Shown one piece after another: positions 33,004-33,442 of a stretch of DNA of 33,442 nt. The translations under genes and the position numbers were made by a program. The first letter of the stretch is position 1. Every line of letters starts with the position of its first letter. The notes beneath the pieces were generated by a model. The model had not been told where the DNA came from. It did no database searches and saw only the letters and a list, made by a program, of their open reading frames with translations. Location of the stretch: positions 1 to 33,442 of the forward strand of contig NZ_SRRZ01000081.1 of NCBI RefSeq assembly GCF_013179805.1, written 5' to 3'. The DNA comes from Microcoleus asticus IPMA8. GTDB taxonomy: Bacteria; Cyanobacteriota; Cyanobacteriia; Cyanobacteriales; Microcoleaceae.

Positions 33004-33442
33004 TGAAAGCTTATTCGATCGAGTTTCGTAAAAAAATAGTGAAAGCCTATGAACAAGGTGATACATCAGTCAGGAAAGTAGCCCAACGTTTTGAGGTGAG
33101 TAAAGCGTTTGTTCAAAAAATTTAAAAACAAAAACAAACGACTGGTCACGTTCAACCCAAAAAACTTTCTTGGAAGCCTGAAAAGTGTGTTAAACTCGCA
33201 CCGGACTGAATTAACCCAGATGGTATAAAAATATCCGGATAGCACGCTGTCAGAACGCAAGTGAATATTGGCTGATGAACTACAAGGAAGCTGTCAGTCT
33301 TAGCGTGATGTGTCGTGAATTACAAAAAGAAAATTTAACGCGAAAAAAAAAACCGTACGCAGTAGTCAGTCTGCCACTGAAAGAGTACAAATTCTCAGGT
33401 GTGAATATTGGGAAAAAGTGAAAAATATTGACCCTGACAACC
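33004..33442 (+). pseudogene. IS630-family transposase remnant, runs off the window
   Basis: It begins MKAYSIEFRKKIVKAYEQGD and has the helix-turn-helix VRKVAQRFEVSKAFVQKI, typical of IS630-family transposases. A stop (TAA, where TTA/Leu is expected) follows at 33122-33124, and KQKQTTGHVQPKK continues in the same frame. Further on, ELTQMV then KYPDSTLSE, MCRELQKENLTRKKK and ATERVQILRCEYWEKVKNID appear in shifting frames up to the window edge, just before the expected DDE aspartate. At least four disruptions are visible, so it is inactive. Confidence 0.85.

Overview
The window comes from a filamentous, Oscillatoriales-like cyanobacterium (Microcoleus/Oscillatoria/Phormidium type; the genus is an inference). 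The signs are the rubA-ycf48-psbEFLJ photosystem II cluster, the divergent ndhCKJ operon, a Ser/Thr kinase fused to a GUN4 domain, many GCGATCGC (HIP1) octamers, and heptanucleotide STRR-type repeats (TCTAAAA, AATGACT, GGTAATT) in the spacers.

Layout. 1-1660: a duplicated palindrome-bearing spacer, then prs with a clear terminator. 1934-3271: a secreted DUF3747/S-layer-homology gene broken by three single-base frame disruptions around a low-complexity repeat. 3384-8580 (minus): a two-gene operon made of a 1434-residue UPF1-like SF1 helicase with a very large coiled-coil insert and an overlapping 304-residue winged-helix-like protein. 8763-8836 (minus): tRNA-His. 9240-10775: zinc-ribbon/kinase/GUN4 protein. 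10969-11652: manganese catalase. 11916-13462: the siroheme pair cbiX/sirB and cobA. 13746-14336: a cytochrome b561-type membrane protein bracketed by an 18-bp direct repeat. 14615-16867 (minus): an FHA-containing class A penicillin-binding protein.

17201-19323 (minus) is rubA-ycf48-psbE-psbF-psbL-psbJ, which makes PSII assembly factors and cytochrome b559. It is divergent from ndhC-ndhK-ndhJ (19486-21057), NDH-1 subunits. 21203-23429 is a small accessory island: a PD-(D/E)XK-like nuclease with an unknown N-terminus, a DUF6883/DUF4926 pair and a Uma2-type nuclease. 23498-26863 (minus) holds a MacB-type permease and a HlyD/MacA-type adaptor whose coiled-coil hairpin has grown by 26-residue repeats on both arms; no ATPase gene lies beside them. 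27140-27517 is a DUF6632 membrane protein, followed by a 20-bp inverted repeat and an HxlR regulator remnant. 27854-30667 (minus) is a pair of M16 peptidase-family genes, one catalytic and one lacking the zinc site. 31104-32132 is a hemerythrin-domain protein. The right end (32232-33442) is decayed insertion sequence: an IS1-family remnant followed by an IS630-family remnant that runs off the window.

The best candidates for something undescribed are the helicase/winged-helix operon at 3384-8580, the nuclease-rich island at 21203-23429, the symmetric repeat growth in the efflux adaptor, and heptad repeats that sit where the ribosome binding sites of two divergent genes should be. All functional statements rest on motif recognition by eye; no database search was run.
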